Source: Bacteroidales bacterium
Lineage (GTDB): Bacteria > Bacteroidota > Bacteroidia > Bacteroidales > WRGA01
Direction of reading: 5' to 3'
Assembly (NCBI GenBank): GCA_031279795.1
Contig: JAITHZ010000329.1
Location: 1-5,384 of the forward strand
DNA length: 5,384 bases
Below the pieces are notes generated by a model. That model had not been told where the DNA came from, ran no database searches, and saw nothing but the letters and a program-made list of their open reading frames with translations. Of the stretch, positions 1-5,384 are shown one piece after another (positions within the stretch are counted from its first letter, which is position 1; each line of letters starts with the position of its first letter). A program made the translations under genes and the position numbers.

Positions 1-645
1 CTGAACCCCGACGCAGGGCTTCGCGATTCTCATTCTCCAATAGACGCCCGCGCAGGCATTCGTTCGTCGGCTTTGCCAAACTGGTTTTTCAATGCATACG
101 CCCGTTACCGAAAAACGAAAAACGAACATTATTATTTCAGAGACCTTTACGGAACTGCATATCCTTCCATCGGCGTCATTTTTCCTTCGGCTTTCGATTG
201 CGGCTATTATTCCAAAAACGACCTGCTCCAGTTTGGCGGAAGAATTTCGTTTAACTATCCCGACAATGAGCTCGGCTTTTCGCTTCAACTGGAAAAAAAC
301 TTCTGGAATGTCTCATTTTTAGATGAAACTCGTATCTTTGACGAAAATAAAGCTATCAACGTTCCTGATTTTCGATTAGATGCAACCATCAACATAAACC
401 TTCTGTCACAACTCAAAACCAGTATTGGATATGAATGGCAAAACAACAGATATCATCTTGACAATTATTCATTTACGAAAATGGCGGATATACACAACCT
501 GATGTTTGGAGCCAGTTATGTTTTTTCGCGCACATTTTCCGTTTATTTGCAGCTAAACAACATCATGAACTGGAAATATGAATACTGGCATACTTATCCT
601 GAACTGGGATTCAGTGGTTTAGCAGGACTTACGGTAGTGTTTTAG
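1..645 (+). CDS. C-terminal part of an outer-membrane beta-barrel protein, probably a TonB-dependent receptor (5' end outside window)
   Basis: The frame is open from base 1 to the TAG at 643-645, giving 214 visible residues, so the gene begins upstream. The TTG at 73 and other internal codons are not credible starts because coding-like sequence (LNPDAGLRDSHSPIDARAG) continues before them. The visible part is rich in alternating aromatic/polar stretches typical of transmembrane beta-strands, for example GFSLQLEKNFWN, TSIGYEWQNNRYH and LMFGASYVFS. It ends in GLAGLTVVF, whose terminal Phe fits the BAM recognition signature of outer-membrane barrels. The stretch LNNIMNWKYEYWHTYPELGF resembles the last strands of Bacteroidota TonB-dependent receptors (LNN-hydrophobic-N-KYEYW-YP-GF). 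If so, it sits in the outer membrane and imports a ligand using TonB-ExbBD energy. Plug domain, TonB box and signal peptide are not visible, so a receptor cannot be told from another large barrel, and no substrate can be proposed. It runs in the same direction as amn, 37 nt upstream of it. Confidence 0.72.
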   Translation: MNPDAGLRDSHSPIDARAGIRSSALPNWFFNAYARYRKTKNEHYYFRDLYGTAYPSIGVIFPSAFDCGYYSKNDLLQFGGRISFNYPDNELGFSLQLEKNFWNVSFLDETRIFDENKAINVPDFRLDATININLLSQLKTSIGYEWQNNRYHLDNYSFTKMADIHNLMFGASYVFSRTFSVYLQLNNIMNWKYEYWHTYPELGFSGLAGLTVVF

Positions 646-653
646 TATCTTTG
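646..653 (+). promoter_or_regulatory. Candidate Bacteroidota -7 promoter element for the amn-holA-crcB run
   Basis: TATCTTTG matches the Bacteroidota primary sigma factor -7 consensus TAnnTTTG exactly. It starts on the base after the TAG stop of the upstream barrel gene and lies 29 nt before the amn ATG, which would give a short leader of roughly 20-25 nt. I see no good -33 TTTG at the usual 19-21 nt distance; the nearest is a GTTT at 617-620, which is too far. The call therefore rests on the -7 element and its position. No terminator hairpin lies between the barrel gene and amn, so read-through from upstream is also possible. Confidence 0.55.
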
Positions 654-682
654 TCAATAGTTGAATATAAAAACAGATCAAC

Positions 683-1456
683 ATGAAAACTAAACAGGAG
701 ATAGTTGACAATTGGTTGCCCCGTTATACCAGACGTCCACTGGAAGCATTTACAAAACACATTTTACTGACCAATTTCAGTAAATATGTCGAACTGTTTG
801 CCGAAGAATTTCATGTACCAATCATTGGGTCAGATGGAAACATGCCGAATGCCAGCGCCGAAGGTGTAACCATCATCAATTTCGGAATGGGAAGCGCCAA
901 CGCTGCAACAATCATGGATCTGTTAACTGCCGTTAAACCAAGCGCTGTGCTTTTTCTCGGAAAATGCGGCGGCGTAAAACATGTGAACGAACTCGGCGAT
1001 TACATCCTGCCAATTGCCGCAATACGGGGCGAAGGAACGTCGAACGATTATTTGCCGCCGGAAGTCCCTTCACTGCCTGCATTTAACCTTCAACGCGCCG
1101 TTTCTTCCACCATTCGTAATCACAACCGCGATTACTGGACTGGAACAATTTACACCACAAACCGCCGTGTGTGGGAATTTGACGAAATATTTAAAGATTA
1201 TTTACGTAAAATTCGTTGCATGGCCGTTGATATGGAGACTGCAACTCTGTTCAGCGTAGGTTTTTGTAACGCAATTTCAACTGGCGCTCTGTTGCTGGTT
1301 TCCGACCAGCCCATGATCTCTTCGGGTGTAAAAACCGAAGAAAGTGACCGAAATGTTACAGCCAATTTTGCAAAGGAACATTTGATGATTGGATGCGAAG
1401 CATTACAGATCTTGATACGAGAAGGTTCAACAGTCAAACATTTACGCTTTGAATAA
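683..1456 (+). CDS. amn: AMP nucleosidase, short Bacteroidota form
   Basis: Predicted cytoplasmic enzyme that hydrolyses AMP to adenine and ribose 5-phosphate (EC 3.2.2.4), linking adenylate levels to purine salvage. The 257-residue protein is a single nucleoside phosphorylase (PNP/UDP) fold domain. Visible family motifs are NFGMGSANAA (about 66-75, glycine-rich phosphate/ribose site), LFLGKCGG (90-97), DYILPIAAIRGEGTS (106-120), AVDMETATLF (181-190, with the Met-Glu ribose-binding pair M184/E185) and LLLVSDQP (203-210). D208 is at the place of the catalytic acid in the E. coli enzyme's SDxP motif. E. coli Amn has about 484 residues with an N-terminal regulatory domain, which is absent here; this matches the short AMN-like family common in Bacteroidota. 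The ATG at 683 is preceded by A-rich sequence without a Shine-Dalgarno motif, and the N-terminus (MKTKQEIVDNWLPRYT) looks complete. It is first in a run with holA (19-nt gap) and crcB. Another purine nucleosidase specificity is the main alternative. Confidence 0.93.
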   Translation: MKTKQEIVDNWLPRYTRRPLEAFTKHILLTNFSKYVELFAEEFHVPIIGSDGNMPNASAEGVTIINFGMGSANAATIMDLLTAVKPSAVLFLGKCGGVKHVNELGDYILPIAAIRGEGTSNDYLPPEVPSLPAFNLQRAVSSTIRNHNRDYWTGTIYTTNRRVWEFDEIFKDYLRKIRCMAVDMETATLFSVGFCNAISTGALLLVSDQPMISSGVKTEESDRNVTANFAKEHLMIGCEALQILIREGSTVKHLRFE

Positions 1457-1475
1457 CACGATAATAATTATATAA

Positions 1476-2594
1476 ATGGCCAAACAAGATGTTTCTTACG
1501 CATCGTTATTAAACGATATCAATAACAAACGGTTCAAACCGGTGTATTTTTTGATGGGTGAAGAACCGTATTATATTGATTTATTAACAGATGCGATTAT
1601 CAAAAATGCATTGCTTGATTCTGAACGCGACTTTAACCAAACCATACTCTATGGCGCTGATACTACTATCGGCGCTGTGATAAACGCTGCAAAACGATAC
1701 CCGATGATGGCTGAACGTCAGCTGATTGTCGTGAAGGAGGCGCAGGCATTAAAAGCTGCGAAGGAGGAGGACGAGAAGGGCGCAAAGAAAGGTCATGCGT
1801 TGAAAGCAATGAAGGAGGAGGACGACGAGAAGAAAGGTCAAGCATCGAAAAACGTATTTGATGCATTGTCGTTTTATCTGCAAAAACCATTGTCTTCTAC
1901 CATTCTCGTTTTCAATTACAAATACGGAACATTAGACGGTCGGAAAAAAGTTTCGCTTGATTTGGCGAAAACAGGCGTAGTTTTCGAATCCAAAAAGCTG
2001 AATGATAACCAAATTCCAGCATGGATTCATACATTTGTTTCGACAAAAGGGTATACGATTGATGGAAAGGCAAAACAGATGATCGCCGAATTTCTGGGAA
2101 CAGACTTGAGCCGGATTGCTGGCGAACTCAACAAACTGCTTATTACCATGCCCCCAGGCGAAAAACGCATCACCGACACGCTCGTCGAGCGGAACATCGG
2201 TATCAGCAAGGAGTATAACGTCTTTGAACTGATAAAAGCCTTAGCAGCCAAAGATATACTGAAAGCCAACCGCATCGTCGATCATTTTGGAAAAAATCCC
2301 AAAACTACTCCGTTAGTTATGGTTTTGAGCCTGTTATTTCCTTTTTTTGCCAACATGATGCTCTGCCATTATGCGGTAAACAAATCCGAAAGCGGTATTA
2401 TGAAAGAGCTCGGGCTTCGTTATTCAATTCAGGTGAATGATTACATAATTGCCATGCGAAATTACAGTGGTGCAAAAATTATGCAAATTATCGCTTTGTT
2501 GCGGGAATACGACGCCAAAGGAAAGGGGTTTAAGAGCATGCCCACTCCCGATGGCGAGTTGTTGAAGGAATTGGTTTACAAAATCATGCACTGA
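1476..2594 (+). CDS. holA: DNA polymerase III subunit delta, with a charged tandem-repeat insertion
   Basis: Predicted delta subunit of the clamp-loader complex, which opens the beta sliding clamp and, with the tau/gamma and delta' subunits, loads it on primed DNA. It has 372 residues; Bacteroidota HolA proteins are usually about 340. The N-terminal AAA+-like domain starts with FKPVYFLMGEEPYYIDLLTDAI (about 20-41), the region equivalent to a degenerate Walker A, as expected since delta does not bind ATP. A Walker-B-equivalent strand (RQLIVVKEAQ, 81-90) is followed by LSFYLQKPLSSTILVFNY (about 131-148). The middle domain includes LGTDLSRIAGELNKLL (207-222). The C-terminal helical collar includes NVFELIKALAAKD (248-260). 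The extra length lies at residues 91-122, where two Lys/Glu/Asp-rich repeat units interrupt an otherwise ordinary protein. The reading frame is intact, so the gene is probably functional. It starts at ATG 1476, 19 nt after amn, with an A/T-rich leader, and ends 6 nt before crcB. Confidence 0.93.
   Translation: MAKQDVSYASLLNDINNKRFKPVYFLMGEEPYYIDLLTDAIIKNALLDSERDFNQTILYGADTTIGAVINAAKRYPMMAERQLIVVKEAQALKAAKEEDEKGAKKGHALKAMKEEDDEKKGQASKNVFDALSFYLQKPLSSTILVFNYKYGTLDGRKKVSLDLAKTGVVFESKKLNDNQIPAWIHTFVSTKGYTIDGKAKQMIAEFLGTDLSRIAGELNKLLITMPPGEKRITDTLVERNIGISKEYNVFELIKALAAKDILKANRIVDHFGKNPKTTPLVMVLSLLFPFFANMMLCHYAVNKSESGIMKELGLRYSIQVNDYIIAMRNYSGAKIMQIIALLREYDAKGKGFKSMPTPDGELLKELVYKIMH
1746..1841 (+). 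repeat. In-frame imperfect tandem repeat inside holA (51-nt and 45-nt units)
   Basis: Unit 1 (1746-1796) encodes ALKAAKEEDEKGAKKGH and unit 2 (1797-1841) encodes ALKAMKEEDDEKKGQ. They differ by two codons in length and several substitutions, some synonymous (GCA/GCG, TTA/TTG). The 10-mer AAGGAGGAGG occurs in both, at 1761-1770 and 1812-1821, exactly 51 nt apart. A shorter relative, AAGGAGG at 1734-1740 encoding the end of VVKEAQ, lies 27 nt before the first, and ASKN after unit 2 resembles the start of a further copy. All spacings are multiples of three, so the frame is kept. The pattern suggests expansion of a native VKEAQALK-like segment. Confidence 0.85.
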
Positions 2595-2600
2595 AACAGG

Positions 2601-2972
2601 ATGTTAAAGCAAATGTTTCTTGCTGGATTGGGAGGCGGAATTGGAAGTATTTTTCGTTTTCTGGTATCGCTGACTGCCGATAAATATACAACCTGCTATC
2701 CATGGCCAACTTTTGCTGCCAACATTTCCGGCTGTTTTCTTATAGGTCTTTTCATTGCCTTTTCCGGAAAATATGAATGGCTTAACGCTGACCTGCGCTT
2801 GCTGCTCATTACCGGATTTTGTGGCGGATACACAACTTTTTCCACATTTGCGTCCGAAAATCTGCGTTTGTTCGAATCGGGCAATTATGCAACAGCTGTA
2901 GCTTATATCGCAGCCAGCACTATTGTCGGATTACTTGCCGTGTATGCTGGAAATGCGCTTGTTGGAAAATAA
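2601..2972 (+). CDS. crcB: Fluoride ion channel CrcB/Fluc
   Basis: Predicted small inner-membrane protein that forms a dual-topology dimer and lets fluoride leave the cytoplasm, protecting fluoride-sensitive enzymes. The 123 residues match the usual family length and show four hydrophobic segments at about 4-24, 36-56, 64-86 and 96-120. Conserved motifs are GGGIGSIFRF (11-20, with the family Arg at 19), FAANISGCFLIGL (38-50, with the pore Asn at 41) and GFCGGYTTFSTFASE (72-86). In the last motif, F80 and F83 match the phenylalanine pair of the Fluc pore, with S81/T82 between them; G75 and T79 lie around the central break and sodium site. All hallmark residues appear present. The ATG at 2601 is 6 nt after the holA stop, so expression is probably tied to holA. 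There is no room for, and no sign of, a fluoride riboswitch in front. Only one crcB copy is seen, consistent with a homodimeric type. Confidence 0.95.
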   Translation: MLKQMFLAGLGGGIGSIFRFLVSLTADKYTTCYPWPTFAANISGCFLIGLFIAFSGKYEWLNADLRLLLITGFCGGYTTFSTFASENLRLFESGNYATAVAYIAASTIVGLLAVYAGNALVGK

Positions 2973-3007
2973 GCAAACACTCCAGCGACATGAATGATGC
3001 CAGTAAT

Positions 3008-3045
3008 AAAAAAAACTTCTGTAATTCAATCGTTTACAGAAGTTT
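3008..3045 (-). terminator. Intrinsic terminator of the tRNA-Leu unit, probably also acting on the convergent crcB transcript
   Basis: A perfect 12-bp stem joins AAACTTCTGTAA (3013-3024) with TTACAGAAGTTT (3034-3045) around a 9-nt loop. Read on the - strand, the stem runs straight into eight consecutive T bases (complement of the A-run 3008-3015), a textbook Rho-independent terminator 24 nt past the tRNA 3' end. On the + strand the stem is followed by the T-rich but interrupted TTTCATTCATTTT, so it could also stop transcripts from crcB, whose stop codon is 40 nt before the stem. Its place between converging units supports a two-way role, stronger on the - strand. Confidence 0.85.
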
Positions 3046-3069
3046 CATTCATTTTCCGAGCAGTATTTG

Positions 3070-3151
3070 TGCAGCTGAAGGGACTCGAACCCCCACGCCT
3101 TGCGGCACCAGATCCTAAGTCTGGCGTGGCTACCAATTACACCACAGCTGC
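3070..3151 (-). tRNA. tRNA-Leu, anticodon UAG (reads CUA and other CUN leucine codons)
   Basis: The reverse complement folds as an 82-nt class II tRNA. It has acceptor stem GCAGCTG/CAGCTGC (7 of 7 pairs), discriminator A at 3070, a D-arm with the GG pair in AATTGGTAG, and anticodon stem CCAGA/TCTGG around loop CTTAGGA. The anticodon TAG lies at 3117-3115. The variable arm is GCC-GCAA-GGC, and the T-loop is TTCGAGT between GGGGG and CCCTT (two G-U pairs). The long variable arm and discriminator A are leucine identity features. CCA is not encoded (the next bases read CAA), so it must be added after transcription. The gene is on the same strand as the T9SS-tail gene, 71 nt past its stop codon, and has its own promoter and terminator. 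Confidence 0.96.
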
Positions 3152-3160
3152 AAAACGGCG

Positions 3161-3192
3161 CAAAATTAATTGAAATTTTTCAGATTGCCAAA
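3161..3192 (-). promoter_or_regulatory. Bacteroidota-type promoter for tRNA-Leu
   Basis: On the - strand, TTTG (3192-3189) is followed after 20 nt by TAATTTTG (3168-3161). This matches the Bacteroidota -33 TTTG / -7 TAnnTTTG promoter at close to the usual spacing. The -7 element ends 9 nt before the tRNA 5' end at 3151, which would place the transcription start within a few bases of the tRNA. Confidence 0.72.
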
Positions 3193-3202
3193 CATAAAGA
3201 AG

Positions 3203-3230
3203 AGAATTGAGAATTGAATTTATCAATTCT
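3203..3230. repeat. GAATTGA direct repeat with an inverted copy, overlapping the stop of the - strand gene
   Basis: GAATTGA occurs twice head to tail (3204-3210 and 3211-3217). An inverted copy, TCAATTC, is at 3223-3229. AGAATTGA (3210-3217) and TCAATTCT (3223-3230) can form an 8-bp stem with a 5-nt loop. The TGA stop of the - strand gene is part of the arm at 3223-3230. The stem is AT-rich; on the - strand no T-run follows it, whereas on the + strand it is followed by TTATTATTTT. It is therefore a weak terminator candidate at best, and no clear terminator for the large - strand gene is visible before the tRNA. Confidence 0.5.
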
Positions 3231-5384
3231 TTATTATTTTCTCTACATGATATCCTTCACTGTTTTTGACAGTTAACAGATAAACACCAGAATTAAAATT
3301 TTGCATATTTATCGTATGATTTTGTTCTTTTGTTGTTATTTGATATAAAATTTGTCCATTTAAATTTGTAAGTACAAGTTGAGTATCTGTATAGTCCTCC
3401 CCATTATAGAATCCTACATGCAATAATTGATTAACAGGGTTAGGATATATGCTCACTAATTTGCGATTAGAAACGGGCGAAGAAATAGCGGTACTTGCCC
3501 CGACTGCCTTCAAATCAACGTTGACAGTTGTCGAAATATCAACATGTTCACTATAAGGCTTATATCCGTCTTTTTCAAACAAAAGTTGATGAACTCCGGA
3601 AGGCAGGACAACGACTTCTCCAGTGTGTTCAATTTCTTTCACAAATACGCCTGATACATATAATCTGGCTCCTAAACTTTCATTTGTGGCCTGTATGGTT
3701 ATAATGTTGTAGGTATTTGTTTCAGTAGCATTGGGATTGTAGTATACTGTACGATAGAGAGAAAGAGTATCAATTTCGTTGAAAAAAGAAACTTCAAATG
3801 TATTCGCTCCTTCATGCAAACCGGTAAGAGAGACCAAATTTTGACCGGCAGCATAGGATTGCGTCCAATCCGGTTCACACTCACAATCTGGCAAAAGCGT
3901 TATCCGGTAAGCATTTAAATTTTCGGCGCTTACTTTAAACGTTATCAAGTCTTCCACAAAAACAGGTTTGTAATTTACAATCTGCGCCTGCGGGTTGACG
4001 ATTTTTGCAGAGACTTCTCGATTTAACAGCAAACTGATAATATTGTTGTCAATCATTGCTTGCGTAACAGTTCCTTCCAATGTTTCATAACCTTCGGCTT
4101 CGGCGACCAGCACATCACCCACTTGCAAAGCAGGGACAAATTCGGCAAAAAGTTGCCCGTTTTCGTCTGTATAGCCTTTTTCAATCAGTTCAGTATCTAT
4201 TTTTTGGTAGATATTGGCATTTGATACGGCATCAGTATTTGTAGAGGCTTTCGCCGCTCGTGTTTCATTTGCTGTATTTTCATAAGTATATATGGAAAAC
4301 GGTCGGGGTTGAGAGATAATTGCTTCGACAGGTTGCGAGATTGTAAACTGGATCAAATTGCTTTGTATTTTATCTGTCAATCCTGTAGCCCGCGCTACAT
4401 ACGTTCCTGGCGATAACGATACGCTGTTGGAAGCTGCGTCTAAATTAAACGGCGAACCGGCAATCTCTGTATAACAATCTCCAACAAGTTTCTTTATGAT
4501 TAATTTATAGCTTGTACTCGTCTGTATATCAGAGCGAATACTAAATACGGCCTCAGTAAATTTTAACGTAATAACATTCGGAGTGAGCCATCCTTTTATG
4601 TAATTGCTTCCAAAATTATTTATATCCAACGTTTTTTCATACGGGTAGCTATTTTGTTGTACAAATGTTACTGCATTTCCGTTTATTTCTTTAACCACCG
4701 CAACGTGACTGTTTAAATAAGCGCCATTTACGATACGTTCCCATATTAATATATCTCCAATATGAGGCTTTTCACCGGAATTAGTTTTTACATATCTAAC
4801 ACCATTGTTATCGTTTGCATACAAATTAAAAGTAGCAGCCTTTCTGGGATTATCCGGATTAGCTATATACAGTTTTTGATATTCATTAAAAAACCTCAAA
4901 GAGTAATTCGAACACTGAAATTTTGTACAAGTGTACCAGGAGTTTACTCCGAGGCAAAAACTATACGGTTGAGTATTTTGCCAATTCTCTTGATTTCCGT
5001 TAAAATAGACAATGACATTATTGAAGTGGCCTAACGGTTCTCCATAGTATTTTTGTAATCCTGAAGACCAAGTTTTCGAAGCATATTCACTGTAATCACT
5101 TGTTCCGTGTTTAGCATCTTTGTGATATTCCGATTTTGTTGTGAATACGCTGCTTCCACAAGTAATCAGTGAATTATTTTTATAAGCACGCACTACAAGT
5201 TTGTATTTCGTATCATATTGAAGCGTCATGTTATCGTCAATACGGTCTATTTCTTCTCCATCAAGACTGGTCGCGTTTATATTCCGTTTAACGCCTTTCG
5301 AAATTCCCGATAAATCGAAACATTCTACTTCGTACTTGGTAGCGTCGGGAACAGAACGCCAGATAACGGATGGCTTTGTGGGAA
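3223..5384 (-). CDS. Secreted multidomain protein with CHAP amidase/peptidase domain and type IX secretion sorting tail (N-terminus outside window)
   Basis: The frame is open from the window end to the TGA at 3225-3223, giving 719 visible residues (numbered from 5382). The ATG at 5229 is internal, because 51 coding residues precede it and complete a domain. In order: a fibronectin-III-like module (about 1-82); a CHAP-type domain (about 131-267); an Ig-like stretch (268-352); a carboxypeptidase-regulatory-like module (about 390-458, with GYTDENGQ and EAEGYETLEG); another Ig-like stretch (459-551); a PEGA-like module (558-627, LPSGVHQLLFEKDGYKPYSE); and a T9SS type A tail (641-719) with SIYPNPV, LNGQILYQ, GVYLLTV and the final KIIKN. 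In the CHAP domain, FQCSNY (Cys157), GDILIW (209-214), SHVAVV (His226) and VQQNS (Asn244) match the Cys/His/polar catalytic arrangement. Such domains cut peptidoglycan amide bonds or act as cysteine peptidases. Prediction: exported to the periplasm, crosses the outer membrane by T9SS and is released or anchored on the surface. The substrate is unknown; signal peptide and promoter are not visible. Confidence 0.82.
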   Translation of the reverse strand, partial: PTKPSVIWRSVPDATKYEVECFDLSGISKGVKRNINATSLDGEEIDRIDDNMTLQYDTKYKLVVRAYKNNSLITCGSSVFTTKSEYHKDAKHGTSDYSEYASKTWSSGLQKYYGEPLGHFNNVIVYFNGNQENWQNTQPYSFCLGVNSWYTCTKFQCSNYSLRFFNEYQKLYIANPDNPRKAATFNLYANDNNGVRYVKTNSGEKPHIGDILIWERIVNGAYLNSHVAVVKEINGNAVTFVQQNSYPYEKTLDINNFGSNYIKGWLTPNVITLKFTEAVFSIRSDIQTSTSYKLIIKKLVGDCYTEIAGSPFNLDAASNSVSLSPGTYVARATGLTDKIQSNLIQFTISQPVEAIISQPRPFSIYTYENTANETRAAKASTNTDAVSNANIYQKIDTELIEKGYTDENGQLFAEFVPALQVGDVLVAEAEGYETLEGTVTQAMIDNNIISLLLNREVSAKIVNPQAQIVNYKPVFVEDLITFKVSAENLNAYRITLLPDCECEPDWTQSYAAGQNLVSLTGLHEGANTFEVSFFNEIDTLSLYRTVYYNPNATETNTYNIITIQATNESLGARLYVSGVFVKEIEHTGEVVVLPSGVHQLLFEKDGYKPYSEHVDISTTVNVDLKAVGASTAISSPVSNRKLVSIYPNPVNQLLHVGFYNGEDYTDTQLVLTNLNGQILYQITTKEQNHTINMQNFNSGVYLLTVKNSEGYHVEKIIKN

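Noticed and set aside
73..75. TTG as the start of the barrel protein gene
   Set aside because: The upstream codons to base 1 are open and read as barrel-protein sequence. The visible 214 residues are only the end of a larger protein.
1761..1821. AAGGAGGAGG motifs in holA as internal ribosome binding sites
   Set aside because: They are part of the coding tandem repeat, no well-spaced in-frame start leads to a sensible separate product, and Bacteroidota make little use of Shine-Dalgarno sequences.
1666..1890. 74-residue open frame on the - strand inside holA
   Set aside because: It is antisense to the holA repeat region and rich in Ser/Pro only because it reads the complement of the GAG/GAC/AAG repeats.
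2560..2600. Fluoride riboswitch in front of crcB
   Set aside because: The intergenic gap is 6 nt, and the preceding sequence encodes the conserved end of HolA with no recognisable pseudoknot.
2819..3118. 99-residue open frame on the + strand overlapping crcB, the terminator and the tRNA
   Set aside because: It overlaps crcB out of frame and runs through the hairpin and antisense to the tRNA; its end is simply the translated tRNA complement, with no protein-like features.
3046..3151. tRNA-Leu as an integration site with an att duplication
   Set aside because: No second copy of the tRNA 3' end is in the window, no integrase gene is present, and the DNA past the tRNA 3' end is the ordinary crcB operon.
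4762..5034. 90-residue open frame on the + strand opposite the CHAP region
   Set aside because: It lies fully antisense to a well-supported coding frame, has no promoter or family resemblance, and its hydrophobic look comes from the complement of AT-rich codons.
5227..5229. ATG as the start of the large - strand gene
   Set aside because: The frame stays open for 51 more codons to the window edge, and these encode sequence (for example WRSVPDATKYEVECFDL) that completes a fibronectin-III-like module, so the true start is outside the window.

Overview
The window looks like a chromosomal segment of a Bacteroidota bacterium, most likely from the order Bacteroidales. Four things point that way: a C-terminal type IX secretion (T9SS) sorting domain, a short-form AMP nucleosidase of the Bacteroidota type, -7 promoter elements of the TAnnTTTG form, and starts preceded by A-rich sequence without a clear Shine-Dalgarno motif. 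A genus cannot be named from the sequence alone.

Layout. Bases 1-645 (+) hold the C-terminal part of an outer-membrane beta-barrel protein, probably a TonB-dependent receptor, whose start lies before the window. A TATCTTTG element directly after its stop probably drives a compact three-gene run on the + strand: amn (AMP nucleosidase, 683-1456), holA (DNA polymerase III delta, 1476-2594) and crcB (fluoride channel, 2601-2972). The gaps are 19 and 6 nt, so co-transcription is likely although the three functions are unrelated. A 12-bp hairpin at 3013-3045 separates this run from a convergent - strand block. That block holds tRNA-Leu(UAG) at 3070-3151, its own promoter at 3161-3192, and a large gene (3223 to the window end) for a secreted multidomain protein. 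The protein has a fibronectin-III-like module, a CHAP cysteine amidase/peptidase domain, Ig-like, carboxypeptidase-regulatory-like and PEGA-like modules, and a T9SS sorting tail. Its N-terminus is beyond the window.

How the parts relate. The amn-holA-crcB run is housekeeping: adenine nucleotide turnover, replication clamp loading and fluoride resistance. The - strand protein is a predicted exported, probably surface-attached, cell-wall-active enzyme or adhesin, unrelated to the operon. The tRNA has its own promoter and a strong terminator.

The most unusual signals are an in-frame charged tandem-repeat insertion in HolA, next to the Walker-B-equivalent strand, and the CHAP plus T9SS architecture. 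I see no CRISPR array, insertion sequence, phage gene or clearly new multi-gene system, and most of the window is ordinary Bacteroidales chromosome.
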